From Streptomyces sp. NBC_00691 (lineage in GTDB: Bacteria; Actinomycetota; Actinomycetes; Streptomycetales; Streptomycetaceae), in assembly GCF_036226665.1 (NCBI RefSeq), contig NZ_CP109007.1, forward strand, positions 6,138,001 to 6,202,000: a DNA stretch of 64,000 bases, in the 5' to 3' direction. Made by a program: the position numbers and the translations under genes. Shown piece after piece: positions 43,998 through 52,586 of this stretch. Numbering within the stretch: position 1 is the first letter of the stretch; the number at the start of each line of letters is the position of its first letter. The notes beneath the pieces are model-generated. The model was not told where the DNA came from. It did no database searches and saw only the letters and a program-made list of their open reading frames with translations.

Positions 43998-45199
43998 CGC
44001 GAGCGGCCCCGGTGCGCGGAGACGGTGCTGCCCGGAGGCTTTCGGGCGGCTGAGGCGGGAAGCTGCTTGCCGAGGGTGAGGGGCGCGATCTTCTTGACGC
44101 CGACAGCCTTGATGACGGCGTCGGCGACAGCGTCGCGATCCTCCAGAGGAGCGATGCCGACCAGGTTCGCGAGCGCGGCGTTGGTGCCGAGGACGGCCTC
44201 GGTCTTCTGGTAGCTGAGCAGTTCCCGCAGTTGGGGGGCCCAGCCCAGCTCGCCGAGGTCGACCTGGCGGGAGAGGTGTCGGGCGACCCGGACCACCCGG
44301 GCATCGATCTTCAAGGCCAGGGCGAGGTCATAGTCCGTGCCGATCTGGATCTGCACGCTGAACCGGGACGACAGCGCCTCCGTCAGAACCGCACCGTGGA
44401 CGCCGGGATTGTGGCCCGCCACCACGTAGAAGCCCGGCTCGGCCTTGATGGTCTCGCCCTTGTGGGCCTTGACCTGGATCTGCCTGCGCCCGTCCATCGC
44501 GGGATACAGCGCCGCCAACACCTTCGGCGAGATCAGAGTGGCATCGTCGATCAGCAGGGCGCGGCCCTCGGTCATCGCGGTGACCAGCGGACCGTACTGG
44601 AAGACGTAACCTCCGCCGTCGGCCTGCGTGTACTCGCCGATCAAGTCGCCGACCGTGGTGTCGCCGTCACCGGCGACGGTCAGCAGGTCCGGGAACGCCG
44701 CCTCCACCAGCGACGTCTTGCCGGTGCCCGGAGGACCGTAGAGCAGCACCGGCACATCGGCGTCACGCAGGCGATTCAGCGCCTCGACGTCGGGCAGATC
44801 GGCCAGCTCCCGGGGATGGTAGAGCTGGCCCCCCGCGCGGCGGATCGGGCCGGTCTGCCTGGGCGTGGCTGCGGCGGGAGTGGTCGTGCGGGCCGTGGCC
44901 GCCTGGGCGCGGGGGGCGTGGGTGCCCGGTGGGCTGATCACAGCGGTCTGCGCGGCTGCGGCGGTCTTCGCGTTCGCACGGAACTCCGGCTGCCCCGTCC
45001 CGCTTTGGTCGGCCTCGCCGCGTCGCACCAGGGTCAAGGAGGCGTTGCGGACGGCGCCGTGGGAGTGGCCCAGCTGCCGGGCCATGTCCCCGATGGTGAG
45101 CTTGTCCGCCGGCCGGTCGGCCAGCAGTCGGGCCACCTTGGCCCGTAGTTCGCCGCCCTTGGTCCGTGCTGGACTGGTAGGCGTTCCGGGTGTCGTCAA
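43994..45199 (-). CDS. MoxR-type AAA+ ATPase
   Basis: A 401-residue AAA+ ATPase. An N-terminal winged-helix-like part (residues 15-65, KLTIGDMARQLGHSHGAVRN) precedes an Ala/Thr linker. Walker A is GPPGTGKTS near residue 155, and Walker B is ALLIDDATL near 210, with Asp in place of the usual second Glu. Sensor 1 is VAGHNPG near 260, and SSRF follows. The family works with VWA partners to remodel proteins or insert metals. TTG at 45199 has AAGGAC further upstream. It is translationally coupled to the VWA gene, so they likely act together. The N-terminal DNA-binding-like domain is unusual for MoxR. Confidence 0.85.
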   Translation of the reverse strand: MTTPGTPTSPARTKGGELRAKVARLLADRPADKLTIGDMARQLGHSHGAVRNASLTLVRRGEADQSGTGQPEFRANAKTAAAAQTAVISPPGTHAPRAQAATARTTTPAAATPRQTGPIRRAGGQLYHPRELADLPDVEALNRLRDADVPVLLYGPPGTGKTSLVEAAFPDLLTVAGDGDTTVGDLIGEYTQADGGGYVFQYGPLVTAMTEGRALLIDDATLISPKVLAALYPAMDGRRQIQVKAHKGETIKAEPGFYVVAGHNPGVHGAVLTEALSSRFSVQIQIGTDYDLALALKIDARVVRVARHLSRQVDLGELGWAPQLRELLSYQKTEAVLGTNAALANLVGIAPLEDRDAVADAVIKAVGVKKIAPLTLGKQLPASAARKPPGSTVSAHRGRSR

Positions 45200-45329
45200 A
45201 ACGAGGGTCCTTCAACAGGTACGGGAGCGGGCGGGGTTGGCGATGCGCCGGAGGGGCTGGCCGCTGGCGGAGCGGATCATGGAATGTGCCGACATCGGCG
45301 ACCGGGCCAGCCGGGGCGTATGTCGGCGC

Positions 45330-45578
45330 TCACCGGCCGACCGGGGGCTCGGTGCAGGTGTAGGGGATGGCCGGCGACGAGCAGCTCGCTGGCTGCCGAG
45401 CAGACCCGTGCGCCTGCTCCGTACCGGGTTCCGTCGCGTGGCAGGCGCAGCCTGGTGCCTCTTCGAAGCCGTCTTGGAGCAGGATCCGCCGGGCGGCGGC
45501 GTTGTAGCCGGTGGTGGTGATCTCACCGGTGATGCTGTGCCGGATCGGCATGAACGGCTCGGCTGGTGATTCGGGCAA
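45330..45578 (-). CDS. Small hypothetical protein
   Basis: An 82-residue product. Residues 10-42 (MPIRHSITGEITTTGYNAAA, then RRILLQDGFEE) read as protein, and the rest is Pro/Ser-rich with several Cys. TTG at 45578 has AGGAC seven bases upstream and starts 10 bases after the MFS stop; ATG 45551 is an alternative. No family recognised. Confidence 0.5.
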   Translation of the reverse strand: MPESPAEPFMPIRHSITGEITTTGYNAAARRILLQDGFEEAPGCACHATEPGTEQAHGSARQPASCSSPAIPYTCTEPPVGR

Positions 45579-45588
45579 GGCGGGAGTC

Positions 45589-46866
45589 CTATCGGCGGTG
45601 GCGGGGACGCGGTGGGGTGGAGGTGCGGCGGTGCCGGCCCGGCCGGCGGCGGGGGCCGAGCACGGGCCGGGAGAGTGCGAAGACGGTGGTGGCGATGGCG
45701 GCGCCGGCGGCGGGGAGCGCGGACAGTCCGAGGAGGTGGTCGGCGAGGGTGCCGGCGAGGACGGTGCCCGCGGCCTGGCCGGTGCCGACGGCGAGGATCA
45801 GCCACGAGTACGCCTCGGTGGTCCGCGAGGCGGGGGCGAGGGCATCGATCGTCTCGAAGCCGCAGGTGATGACCATGGTGAGGAAGAGCCCCGGTAGAGC
45901 GGCGGTGACGATCGCCGCGTGCGGGCCCGGCTGGGTCAGCAGTGCCAGCCACCCGACTGTGAACAGGGCTGCTGTGCAGCTGAGTTGGGTGGCGGGCGCG
46001 GCGCGACGGACGAGGCGTGCGAAGAGCAGTCCGCCGAGGAACGATCCGGTGGAGAACGCGGCGGGCAGTACGCCGGTCAGCCAGGCGGCTTGATTGGTTT
46101 CGGCGGTGGCCGCAGCCCAGACTCCCAGCCCACCCAAGGACACCCCGAGTGCAGCGAGCCCCATGCACAGCAGCACCATGCCGCCGCTCACGAGCCGGTG
46201 TCGTTTCGTCGGCCGGGCGGACTCGACCGCTTCCTCTCGGTGGGGGCGCCAGGTGCGCGAGGGCGCGGAGGTGAGGACGGTGGCGGTGCCGACGAGTACG
46301 AGCGCGGAGGCCGCGGTCAGCGCGGCGTCGGCTCCGAACGTGGTGGCGAGCCAGGTGGCCAGGAGCGGGCCGGCGACATACATCAAGCCCTGGGCGCCGG
46401 TGTCGAGGGCCTGGATGACCTTTCGCTGCCCCGGGTCGGTCACGACGCTCGGCCACAGTGACCTCAGACCGGATTCCAGTGGCGGGGCGGAGAGGCCGGC
46501 GAGCGCGACAGCAGCTCCGATCAGCCACGTGCTGCCGCCTGGACCGATGACGGGCAGGGCGAGCAGGCTGCTGCTGGAAACGATGGCGGCGGGCGCGCTC
46601 ACACGGGTCTGCCCATGCCGGTCCATGAGCCTGCCCTTCACCGGCTGGGTGACGCTGGCGGTCAGCCCGTAGATGGCGGCAAGTGCGCTGGCCGTCGCCA
46701 GGGACCCTCCGCCGCCCGTGACCCACAGGACCAGGGAGACGGCGACCATGCCGCTCGGCATCCGGCCGGTCAGGGTGCCGGCGAGCAGGCGCAGGACGTG
46801 GCGCGTGCCGAGAACGGCCCGGTAGGTCACGGGCGGTGAGGCGAGGGGGCGTTCGGCCAAGAGCAA
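45589..46866 (-). CDS. Major facilitator superfamily transporter
   Basis: A 425-residue membrane protein with about 12 hydrophobic helices and the MFS loop 2-3 motif seen as GRLMDRHGQTR near residue 78. A basic central loop (SRTWRPHREEAVESARPTKRH) divides the two six-helix halves. The tail is basic. Cargo cannot be inferred; related sequences act as drug or metabolite exporters. TTG at 46866 is the most upstream start that respects the previous gene. Its presence inside a conjugative operon suggests cargo or self-protection rather than DNA transfer. Confidence 0.82.
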   Translation of the reverse strand: MLLAERPLASPPVTYRAVLGTRHVLRLLAGTLTGRMPSGMVAVSLVLWVTGGGGSLATASALAAIYGLTASVTQPVKGRLMDRHGQTRVSAPAAIVSSSSLLALPVIGPGGSTWLIGAAVALAGLSAPPLESGLRSLWPSVVTDPGQRKVIQALDTGAQGLMYVAGPLLATWLATTFGADAALTAASALVLVGTATVLTSAPSRTWRPHREEAVESARPTKRHRLVSGGMVLLCMGLAALGVSLGGLGVWAAATAETNQAAWLTGVLPAAFSTGSFLGGLLFARLVRRAAPATQLSCTAALFTVGWLALLTQPGPHAAIVTAALPGLFLTMVITCGFETIDALAPASRTTEAYSWLILAVGTGQAAGTVLAGTLADHLLGLSALPAAGAAIATTVFALSRPVLGPRRRPGRHRRTSTPPRPRHRR

Positions 46867-46923
46867 GGAGGGCGGAGACTTTCCGGGAGGTGGCCGAGGC
46901 TCGCCCGCGGCCTCGTGCTGGAA

Positions 46924-48099
46924 TCAGAGGCGGCGCGGGACGCGGGGCGGGGCGGCCTGGGCAGGCGGAGGCGGCGGGGTGGACCGCACGGCGGGCGGGG
47001 GTATGAGGTGCCGTGGCTGCGGGGTGCGGTGCGGCGGCAGGACGGCGATCGTGTCCTGGAAGGCGATGAGCGCATGGCGGAGCTGCCGGTCCAGGACGTC
47101 GGTCTGGACCATGAGCCCCCGCAACCGCACCGACAGATCCCGACCGGTGACGGTCTCGGTGGCGAGCGCGAAGTCGGCGCATTCGGCCAGGAGGTCGGAG
47201 AGCTGGGAGAGGTGGCGGGGGCCGGCGCCGTCGCTCACGACGTAGTCGAGAACCTCGGCGATCTCCTGGCTCTGCGTGGCGCCGGCGATTTGCTCGATGA
47301 GGTCGGCCAACGGCGGAACCTTCCCCGCTCGGCGGGGAAACCTTCCGCGGGGGTGCAGCACGCCGGGCTGAATGGCCGCAGGCAGGTCGGCCTGCGCCTG
47401 GTCGAGCGTGTCGTAGCGGCCCAGGACGCGCATCGTGGCGCTGTCGACGTCTCCGGCGACGACGAGTACGCAGTCCTCGGTGGGCTGGTCGAGGTCAGGG
47501 ACCTCGACGACGGTGATCTGCCGACCAGCCGCGTCGTACCTGCTCTCGTACAGGTACATCATGTGGCGTCGGCGGACATCGTGCGCGTGGGCGGTCCACC
47601 GTGCCTCTTCGGCAGCGGGCAGTTCGGGTCCGGGAGGCGGCGGGCCCTCCTGTACGGCGAGGTCGCGCAGGAACCGTGCCCGGTCGGCCCAGGTGACGTG
47701 GCACTGCCGCGAGGTCGACCGGTCGGCGATCGACTGCTCGGAGAGGTGGCGGGCATGGTCTGCGGCGGCTTCGAGGTCGTCCACGAGCAGGTTCCACCCG
47801 GCTACGTGCCGGGCGGATGGCTGGAACTCCAGGGCGGTACGGGCCCGGTCGATGAGAAGGACCGTATGGGGCAGGAGCGCGGCGAACTCCATCTCCTGTT
47901 CCCGGTGTTGTTCCGCCACGATCGCTCGCTCCATGGCGACGTGCTCGGGCCACCCGGTGCTCGCCCGCACACGAGCGACCGCGTCGTCGCCGCGCGCCTG
48001 GATGGAAGCGAACCGTTTGGCGTAGGCCGCCAGAGCGTCGAGCGCCGCACGGACCGCGGGCGAGCCGGACTCGCCAGAGTTGTTGCGAGGTTGCGTCAC
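46924..48099 (-). CDS. Element-specific helical hypothetical protein
   Basis: A 391-residue protein, mostly helical, with a long charged segment (residues 20-160), a small alpha/beta region (GRQITVVEVPDLDQPTED), and a C-terminal helical part (VPPLADLIEQIAGATQSQEI). The C-terminal part resembles the helical halves of the proteins at 27140 and 51214. GTG at 48099 overlaps the upstream stop (GTGA). The tail is Pro-rich. No known family or motif. Confidence 0.6.
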   Translation of the reverse strand: MTQPRNNSGESGSPAVRAALDALAAYAKRFASIQARGDDAVARVRASTGWPEHVAMERAIVAEQHREQEMEFAALLPHTVLLIDRARTALEFQPSARHVAGWNLLVDDLEAAADHARHLSEQSIADRSTSRQCHVTWADRARFLRDLAVQEGPPPPGPELPAAEEARWTAHAHDVRRRHMMYLYESRYDAAGRQITVVEVPDLDQPTEDCVLVVAGDVDSATMRVLGRYDTLDQAQADLPAAIQPGVLHPRGRFPRRAGKVPPLADLIEQIAGATQSQEIAEVLDYVVSDGAGPRHLSQLSDLLAECADFALATETVTGRDLSVRLRGLMVQTDVLDRQLRHALIAFQDTIAVLPPHRTPQPRHLIPPPAVRSTPPPPPAQAAPPRVPRRL

Positions 48100-49163
48100 C
48101 GGCGTCTCACCGTGAGCTCCGCCAGGGCAGGCGCCGGTGCCGGAGCCAGCGTTCGGCTCCCGGCGCGGTGCCCTCGTTCGAGGGGCGGCGGCACGCTGGC
48201 GAGGGCACGCAGGGAGAGGTCGACGAGCTCGTCGCCGCCTTCCACGAGCCACCAGCCGAGCGGGTTGGGGTGCGCCGTGACAGGCTTCGGCCCGGTCGCA
48301 TCGGTCGGCGCCGTGACGATGACCTCCACCCGGTGGAGGAAGTCCGCTTCGTACCCGGTGGGGGCGCCCAGGGTCCGGATCGCCGCTATGACGAGCGGCG
48401 CGGAGGCGGTGAACCGGACGTAGGCATCGACGAGGTCGGCCGGGGCGGGGTCGGGGATGGTACCGGCCTCGTAGGTCTCCCGTGCCCAGGTGAGATCGTC
48501 CGACAGATCGGCGGCGTGCGCCTGCAGGACCGAGCGGGTGTAGGGCGGGAGGAGCCCGGTGCGGATGACGTGGGCGGCGGCCGAGGCGGTCGGCTGCACC
48601 GTCACGCCGGGTGGGGCGGTGGCATTCGTCGGGCCCGGGACATGGCCGGGCCGGAGGGCTCCGACGTGGTAAGTGTCGAGGTGGGGGTCCTTGACGACGG
48701 CGAGTTCCGTTCCGTCGTCGCGCTTCAGAATGGCGGCCTGCCGTACCCGGTCGGCCGCCAGAGTCTGGGCGATGGGCCCGGTGCTCCACAGGCCGCCGGC
48801 GAGGTCCTCCTGCCAGACACGGAGCGAGTAGTTCTCGACCCTCGCGGTCCACTGTTCGGGCAGGTGCTCGGCCACGTCGAGCGCGATGTCCCCGATGTAC
48901 CGCTCGCTGCTGGGCGTGAGCTGCAGACCGAGAGTCCGCTCGGCGACGGCGCCGAGGGTGATCAGGGCCTGGCGGGCATGGGCGAGATCGGACAGTGGCA
49001 AGACCATGTCGCCGGAGTCGTTCTTATCGAACCCGGACAGCTCCATGGCGGTGCGGGCCCACTGCCAGGCGTCACCGTCGACGAGGCCGACGATGCCATC
49101 GCGGTCGCTGGTGAACAGAGTGATCCGGGTGACGGAGCCCGCGGCTGGTTCACGGGAGTTCAG
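48096..49163 (-). CDS. Element-specific hypothetical protein (CTG start)
   Basis: A predicted 355-residue protein. Good coding starts at about SVTRITLFTSDRDGIVGLV and continues to a basic tail ending VRRR. No ATG, GTG or TTG is available without running far into the next gene upstream. CTG at 49161-49163 lies eight bases after GAGAGGA and is my best start, which overlaps the preceding gene by 14 bases. The middle contains a WARTAMELSGFDKND block and two further alpha/beta segments. No domain recognised. Confidence 0.55.
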   Translation of the reverse strand: MNSREPAAGSVTRITLFTSDRDGIVGLVDGDAWQWARTAMELSGFDKNDSGDMVLPLSDLAHARQALITLGAVAERTLGLQLTPSSERYIGDIALDVAEHLPEQWTARVENYSLRVWQEDLAGGLWSTGPIAQTLAADRVRQAAILKRDDGTELAVVKDPHLDTYHVGALRPGHVPGPTNATAPPGVTVQPTASAAAHVIRTGLLPPYTRSVLQAHAADLSDDLTWARETYEAGTIPDPAPADLVDAYVRFTASAPLVIAAIRTLGAPTGYEADFLHRVEVIVTAPTDATGPKPVTAHPNPLGWWLVEGGDELVDLSLRALASVPPPLERGHRAGSRTLAPAPAPALAELTVRRR

Positions 49164-49569
49164 GTGCAGGGTCCTCTCGGTGTGGGTGCCCGGGCGGGCA
49201 CGGTTCGGTGTGGAAGGCGGTGAGGTGGTCGATGCCGAGCTGGTAGAGCTGACGGTCGGCGATGTCGAGGAGGTCGGCGGCGCGCAAGTACCGCTCGGCG
49301 AGAACGGGCTGACCGTGCTCGCGGCACCAGCCCCCTGTGGTGCGCAGCGCGTCACGGAGGGCGAGGAGCGGGCTGGTCGCGGTGCCGGTCAAGGCGTCGA
49401 CGATGACGTGGACCTCGGCGGCGCACCGCTCGTCGCCCAGGTGCTGTGTCCAGGCCCGGACGGACTCGGCGGGATCCGGCAGCGCGAGGGCGGCCAGGTA
49501 GCGGAGCGTCTGTGCACGGGCGCGGCGGCGTAGCTCCGTGCCGGCCGGAGTCTGGTCGGCGACGGTCAC
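49150..49569 (-). CDS. Small helical hypothetical protein
   Basis: A 139-residue helical protein (ARAQTLRYLAALALPDPAE, then VHVIVDALTGTATSPLLAL). GTG at 49569 overlaps the stop of the previous gene (GTGA). The C-terminal region contains two Cys, and the last residues are Pro-rich. Function unknown; its tight coupling marks it as a genuine part of the operon. Confidence 0.6.
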   Translation of the reverse strand: MTVADQTPAGTELRRRARAQTLRYLAALALPDPAESVRAWTQHLGDERCAAEVHVIVDALTGTATSPLLALRDALRTTGGWCREHGQPVLAERYLRAADLLDIADRQLYQLGIDHLTAFHTEPCPPGHPHREDPAPELP

Positions 49570-50294
49570 CGGCTTCGTCCCGGCTCACCAGGTGCTGCCG
49601 GTACGGGGAGATGGGCCTCGTACTCGCGTACTCGGGCGTGGCCGAGCCGGTGGATGAGGCTCTGCAACTTCGCCGGGACCTCGACGGCGGCCTGCTTCGT
49701 ACGGCCTGCGGACGAGGTGACGTCGGGTGCGGCGCGCAGGCGAAGGGCGATGCGGTCGACCTCGGTTTCCACGACCCGTAGGACACCGCTGAGCTCGGCC
49801 AGACGCCGGGCGTCGCGGTCGTGAGCCGGGCCGGGGAGGCTCGAGACGGCAGTGGCGACGGTAAGGAGCACGTCGGCGGCGGGCCGCAGGAGACTGTCCT
49901 CGCCCTGGGCCAGAGCGGCCAGCGCGCGTCCCGCTTCGTGCGGCTGCTGGAGGTCCGGCCCGCCCGCAGCCCGAGCCTTCAGGGTCTGGGCCGCCGCTGC
50001 CACGGACGGCGGGACGTCCACACCGTCCGCCGACGGGACGGACACTGGCGCCAGAGCCGGGTCGAGGCGCACGGGGTAGCGGGCGGCGCGCAGCATCTCC
50101 GCGGCCCGGGAGGCGTGCTCCTTCTCCCACTCCACGCCCATGTCGAAGGGGAGACGGTGCCAGATGCCGCGCAACGTGTACTGCCTGACGAACCCCGCAC
50201 GCGCGAGCAGCTCGGAGGCCAGGCTGTCCATCGGCCCCTCCGCCTCCACCTCGCCGCCCTGACCGCGGACGATCGTGATCAGGTCATCGGTCAC
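49566..50294 (-). CDS. Element-specific hypothetical protein, paralogue of the protein at 27140
   Basis: A 242-residue protein. The N-terminal 70 residues (LLARAGFVRQYTLRGIWHRLP, shown in part: RAGFVRQYTLRGIWHRLP) align in pattern with the product of 27140-27829, and the rest is helical with a VADVLLTVATAVSS-like segment. GTG at 50294 overlaps the stop of the preceding gene. The tail is Pro-rich and basic. Shared ancestry with the gene in the other block supports both blocks belonging to one element. Confidence 0.6.
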   Translation of the reverse strand: MTDDLITIVRGQGGEVEAEGPMDSLASELLARAGFVRQYTLRGIWHRLPFDMGVEWEKEHASRAAEMLRAARYPVRLDPALAPVSVPSADGVDVPPSVAAAAQTLKARAAGGPDLQQPHEAGRALAALAQGEDSLLRPAADVLLTVATAVSSLPGPAHDRDARRLAELSGVLRVVETEVDRIALRLRAAPDVTSSAGRTKQAAVEVPAKLQSLIHRLGHARVREYEAHLPVPAAPGEPGRSR

Positions 50295-50722
50295 CGGCCA
50301 CGCCCCTGGCCCGAGACCGGGATGGAGCCCACCGGCCGTGAGGGTGCCGGCGCGGCCTGGGCGGAGACTGTCGGCCGGTACTGCGCCGAGCGGATTCCGG
50401 CGGCCTGCGCGATCCGGGAGCGGCGCTCCATCAGCCCGGCCCGGGGCTGGACACGGGGCGGACCGGCGCTCTGGGACGGGTCGAGGGTGTAGTCGGCGTA
50501 GACGTCGAAGCCCCGCTGGCGCAGGTCATGGACGGCTTGCCGCGCACGGCGCACTCCGTCGTACTCCGGCATGGCCAGCCGGTACAGCCCCGGCTGCTCG
50601 GGGACGGGCTCGAACTGCTCGGCGGTCAGGTACCAGTGCGCCAGATGAGGCGGTGTATGGGCGGTGGCGGAAGCGACGAACCCGTGGTCGGGGTGCCGGC
50701 CGAAGGTGAAGTGCTGGTTCAG
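50291..50722 (-). CDS. Small hypothetical protein (CTG start)
   Basis: A predicted 143-residue protein. The 50 codons before ATG 50572 translate convincingly (NQHFTFGRHPDHGFVASA, then LAHWYLTAEQFEPVPEQPG). They begin at CTG 50720-50722, exactly five bases after AAGGAG, so CTG is taken as the start. The later part (VRRARQAVHDLRQRGFDVYA) is an alpha/beta segment, and the C terminus is Pro/Arg-rich. No domain recognised. Confidence 0.6.
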   Translation of the reverse strand: MNQHFTFGRHPDHGFVASATAHTPPHLAHWYLTAEQFEPVPEQPGLYRLAMPEYDGVRRARQAVHDLRQRGFDVYADYTLDPSQSAGPPRVQPRAGLMERRSRIAQAAGIRSAQYRPTVSAQAAPAPSRPVGSIPVSGQGRGR

Positions 50723-50744
50723 GAGGACTCCTTGAAGAGAGCGG

Positions 50745-51191
50745 TCAGCGGCGTGGTGGTCGAGTGGCGGTCCGTGCAGGAGCTGCTGGCGGGGTGGGAG
50801 TGAGCTTGGGCAGATCGCGTGGCAGGGACATCGGCGGCGGAGTGCCGGGCACCCACAGCGCCATTGCCTCGCTGAAGTGGGTTCGGGGGTCGGTGTTCCA
50901 GGAGATGACCGGGCCGTGAGCGTCCATCTGGCGGCTGACGACCTCGCCGGTCAGCCGCTGGAGCAGGCCCGGGGGCGCTCCGTCGAGGAGGTCGGTTCCG
51001 ATCTCCTCCCAGGCGAAGACGACGTCGTCCACCAGGTATCGGCTGAGGGCTTCGAGGTCCCGGCCGAAGCGGAAGCGGTAGGCGGCGAGGATCAGCGGCA
51101 CCATGTTCGGAGGGCTGCTGTCGTACTGGAGGTGAACGCCGGTGTAGCCGCCGTCCGGGTCGGGGCGGGCGATGAAGGCAGGGGATCCCAA
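50745..51191 (-). CDS. Small hypothetical protein
   Basis: A 148-residue protein, recognisable by DGGYTGVHLQYDSSPPNM near residue 15 followed by the helical ILAAYRFRFGRDLEALSRYL and VFAWEEIG. It has a Pro/Thr-rich tail. TTG at 51191 has GGAG five bases upstream. I recall similar proteins from Streptomyces mobile elements but cannot name a family. Function unknown. Confidence 0.6.
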   Translation of the reverse strand: MGSPAFIARPDPDGGYTGVHLQYDSSPPNMVPLILAAYRFRFGRDLEALSRYLVDDVVFAWEEIGTDLLDGAPPGLLQRLTGEVVSRQMDAHGPVISWNTDPRTHFSEAMALWVPGTPPPMSLPRDLPKLTPTPPAAPARTATRPPRR

Positions 51192-51213
51192 GAAGGCTCC
51201 AAGGGAGAAGGGA

Positions 51214-51708
51214 CTACGGGGCGAGCCTGTGCTGGGGTGCGGAAGACACGGGCGGCAGGGGCGGGGCTGCCGCGCGAGGGTGGTGGCGCGACGGCGGAAG
51301 CGGGGAAAGGCCGGCTATGCGCTCGGGGACGACGTGGAGGTCTTCACCGAGCCGCCGTACTTGGACGGCAGCGTCGGCGAGGTCCTTCGCCAGGTAGAAA
51401 GCGTCGTCGTCCCCGTCGTCGCGGTCGTACGCGCGGGCCCGGTCGGCTGTGGCGTCGAGGAGTTCCGCGAGCCGGGTGAGCAGGCCGTCGGTGCCGTCGA
51501 CGAGCTGGTGCAGCACCGCGGCGGCCTCCCGCACGTCCGTGCTCGCGAGGACGGCGTTGCTCAGGGCGTTCAGCAGGTTGCCGTAGGGGAACCGAGCGTC
51601 GGGCAGATCGGCGCGGTCGAGGCTCGAGCCGTGCACGCCGGCCGTCGCCGGACCGTGGTCGGCAGAGTCGGTTCGGGAAGGCAGGGAGCCTTCTGTCTGC
51701 AGCGGCAT
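51214..51708 (-). CDS. Small helical hypothetical protein
   Basis: A 164-residue protein whose centre (YGNLLNALSNAVLASTDVRE, then AAVLHQLVDGTDGLLTRL) resembles the helical half of the product of 27140-27829. A short acidic run (DRDDGDDDAF) and a Pro/Arg tail follow. ATG at 51708 is used. It lies nine bases after the upstream stop, within the same operon. Function unknown. Confidence 0.58.
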   Translation of the reverse strand: MPLQTEGSLPSRTDSADHGPATAGVHGSSLDRADLPDARFPYGNLLNALSNAVLASTDVREAAAVLHQLVDGTDGLLTRLAELLDATADRARAYDRDDGDDDAFYLAKDLADAAVQVRRLGEDLHVVPERIAGLSPLPPSRHHPRAAAPPLPPVSSAPQHRLAP

Positions 51709-51716
51709 GGCCTGGG

Positions 51717-52586
51717 TTACCGCGCGCGGCCCGACGAGCGCGGGGCGGCGGGGTGCAGAGCCGCCCCGGTAGCGACCCGGCTCGCCTGGGGTGCGTTGGT
51801 GCGGCCCGTCGTGACCACGGCGGTGCCCGATACAGCTGCGGGATGCCGGTAGTTGAGCCCGATCCCGAGCCTGGCCAGCCGGTCGGCGAGGACCTGGATG
51901 CGTACGGCCGTGGCGACGGGCCCGGACTCGGAACGCAGGAGGAACGCACCCTGATTCGGGACGTACTGGAATCCGGTCAGGTACAGGGTGTCTCGGGCTT
52001 CAGCGGGGACGTGTCCGTACGGGGCGCCGAGGAGCCCGTCCTCGTAGCGGACGAGCGTGACCGCACTGGTCTCTGCCGGTGCCTGTCGGTGGGCCGGAGG
52101 GGCAGGCCGTTTTCGCGCTTGCTCGCGCACGGCCTCCGCGGCCCGGGCGTATCGGGGGAGGAGTCGGCGGGTGATCGCGGCGGCGGCGCGGACGGGATCA
52201 GCGCTGATCACTATCCCGTTCGGCTCGGGTGCGCCATGGAAGTGGTGCGGCAGGAAGCCGGGCGGCTCCAGCGCGGCGACGAGGAACTGCTGGGGTTTGA
52301 GGGGCCGGTCGATGATGTAGATCTCTTGTCCGGCCGGGCCGGTGAGGACCGCGTCGTGGCCGAGGACGAACTCGCTGACCGCCCAGTCGACGTGACCGTT
52401 GTCCCACAGCCGGTCAGCGGTCGGGAACTGATCGCTGTAGGAGGGGTGAAGGTGATACGCGCTTGTCCAGCCACCCGGGAGCCGATCTGCGATCTCCAGG
52501 GCGAAGGTTTCGAGTGGGGGTGAATTCCGCAGCATGGTCTCCGATATGTCGTGGGCGTGGCCAGTCGAGGTACGAGGCTGGGGCAC
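51717..52586 (-). CDS. Element-specific hypothetical protein, paralogue of the protein at 26379
   Basis: A 289-residue protein. LPGGWTSAYHLHPSYSDQ, FLVAALEPPGFLP and LLPRYARAAEAVRE lie in the same order as their counterparts in the product of 26379-27119. The protein is longer here, with an extra C-terminal alpha/beta domain (RDTLYLTGFQYVPNQGAF). GTG at 52586 follows the upstream TAG directly, with GAGG in reach; ATG 52532 is an alternative. No catalytic motif was recognised. Confidence 0.6.
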   Translation of the reverse strand: MPQPRTSTGHAHDISETMLRNSPPLETFALEIADRLPGGWTSAYHLHPSYSDQFPTADRLWDNGHVDWAVSEFVLGHDAVLTGPAGQEIYIIDRPLKPQQFLVAALEPPGFLPHHFHGAPEPNGIVISADPVRAAAAITRRLLPRYARAAEAVREQARKRPAPPAHRQAPAETSAVTLVRYEDGLLGAPYGHVPAEARDTLYLTGFQYVPNQGAFLLRSESGPVATAVRIQVLADRLARLGIGLNYRHPAAVSGTAVVTTGRTNAPQASRVATGAALHPAAPRSSGRAR

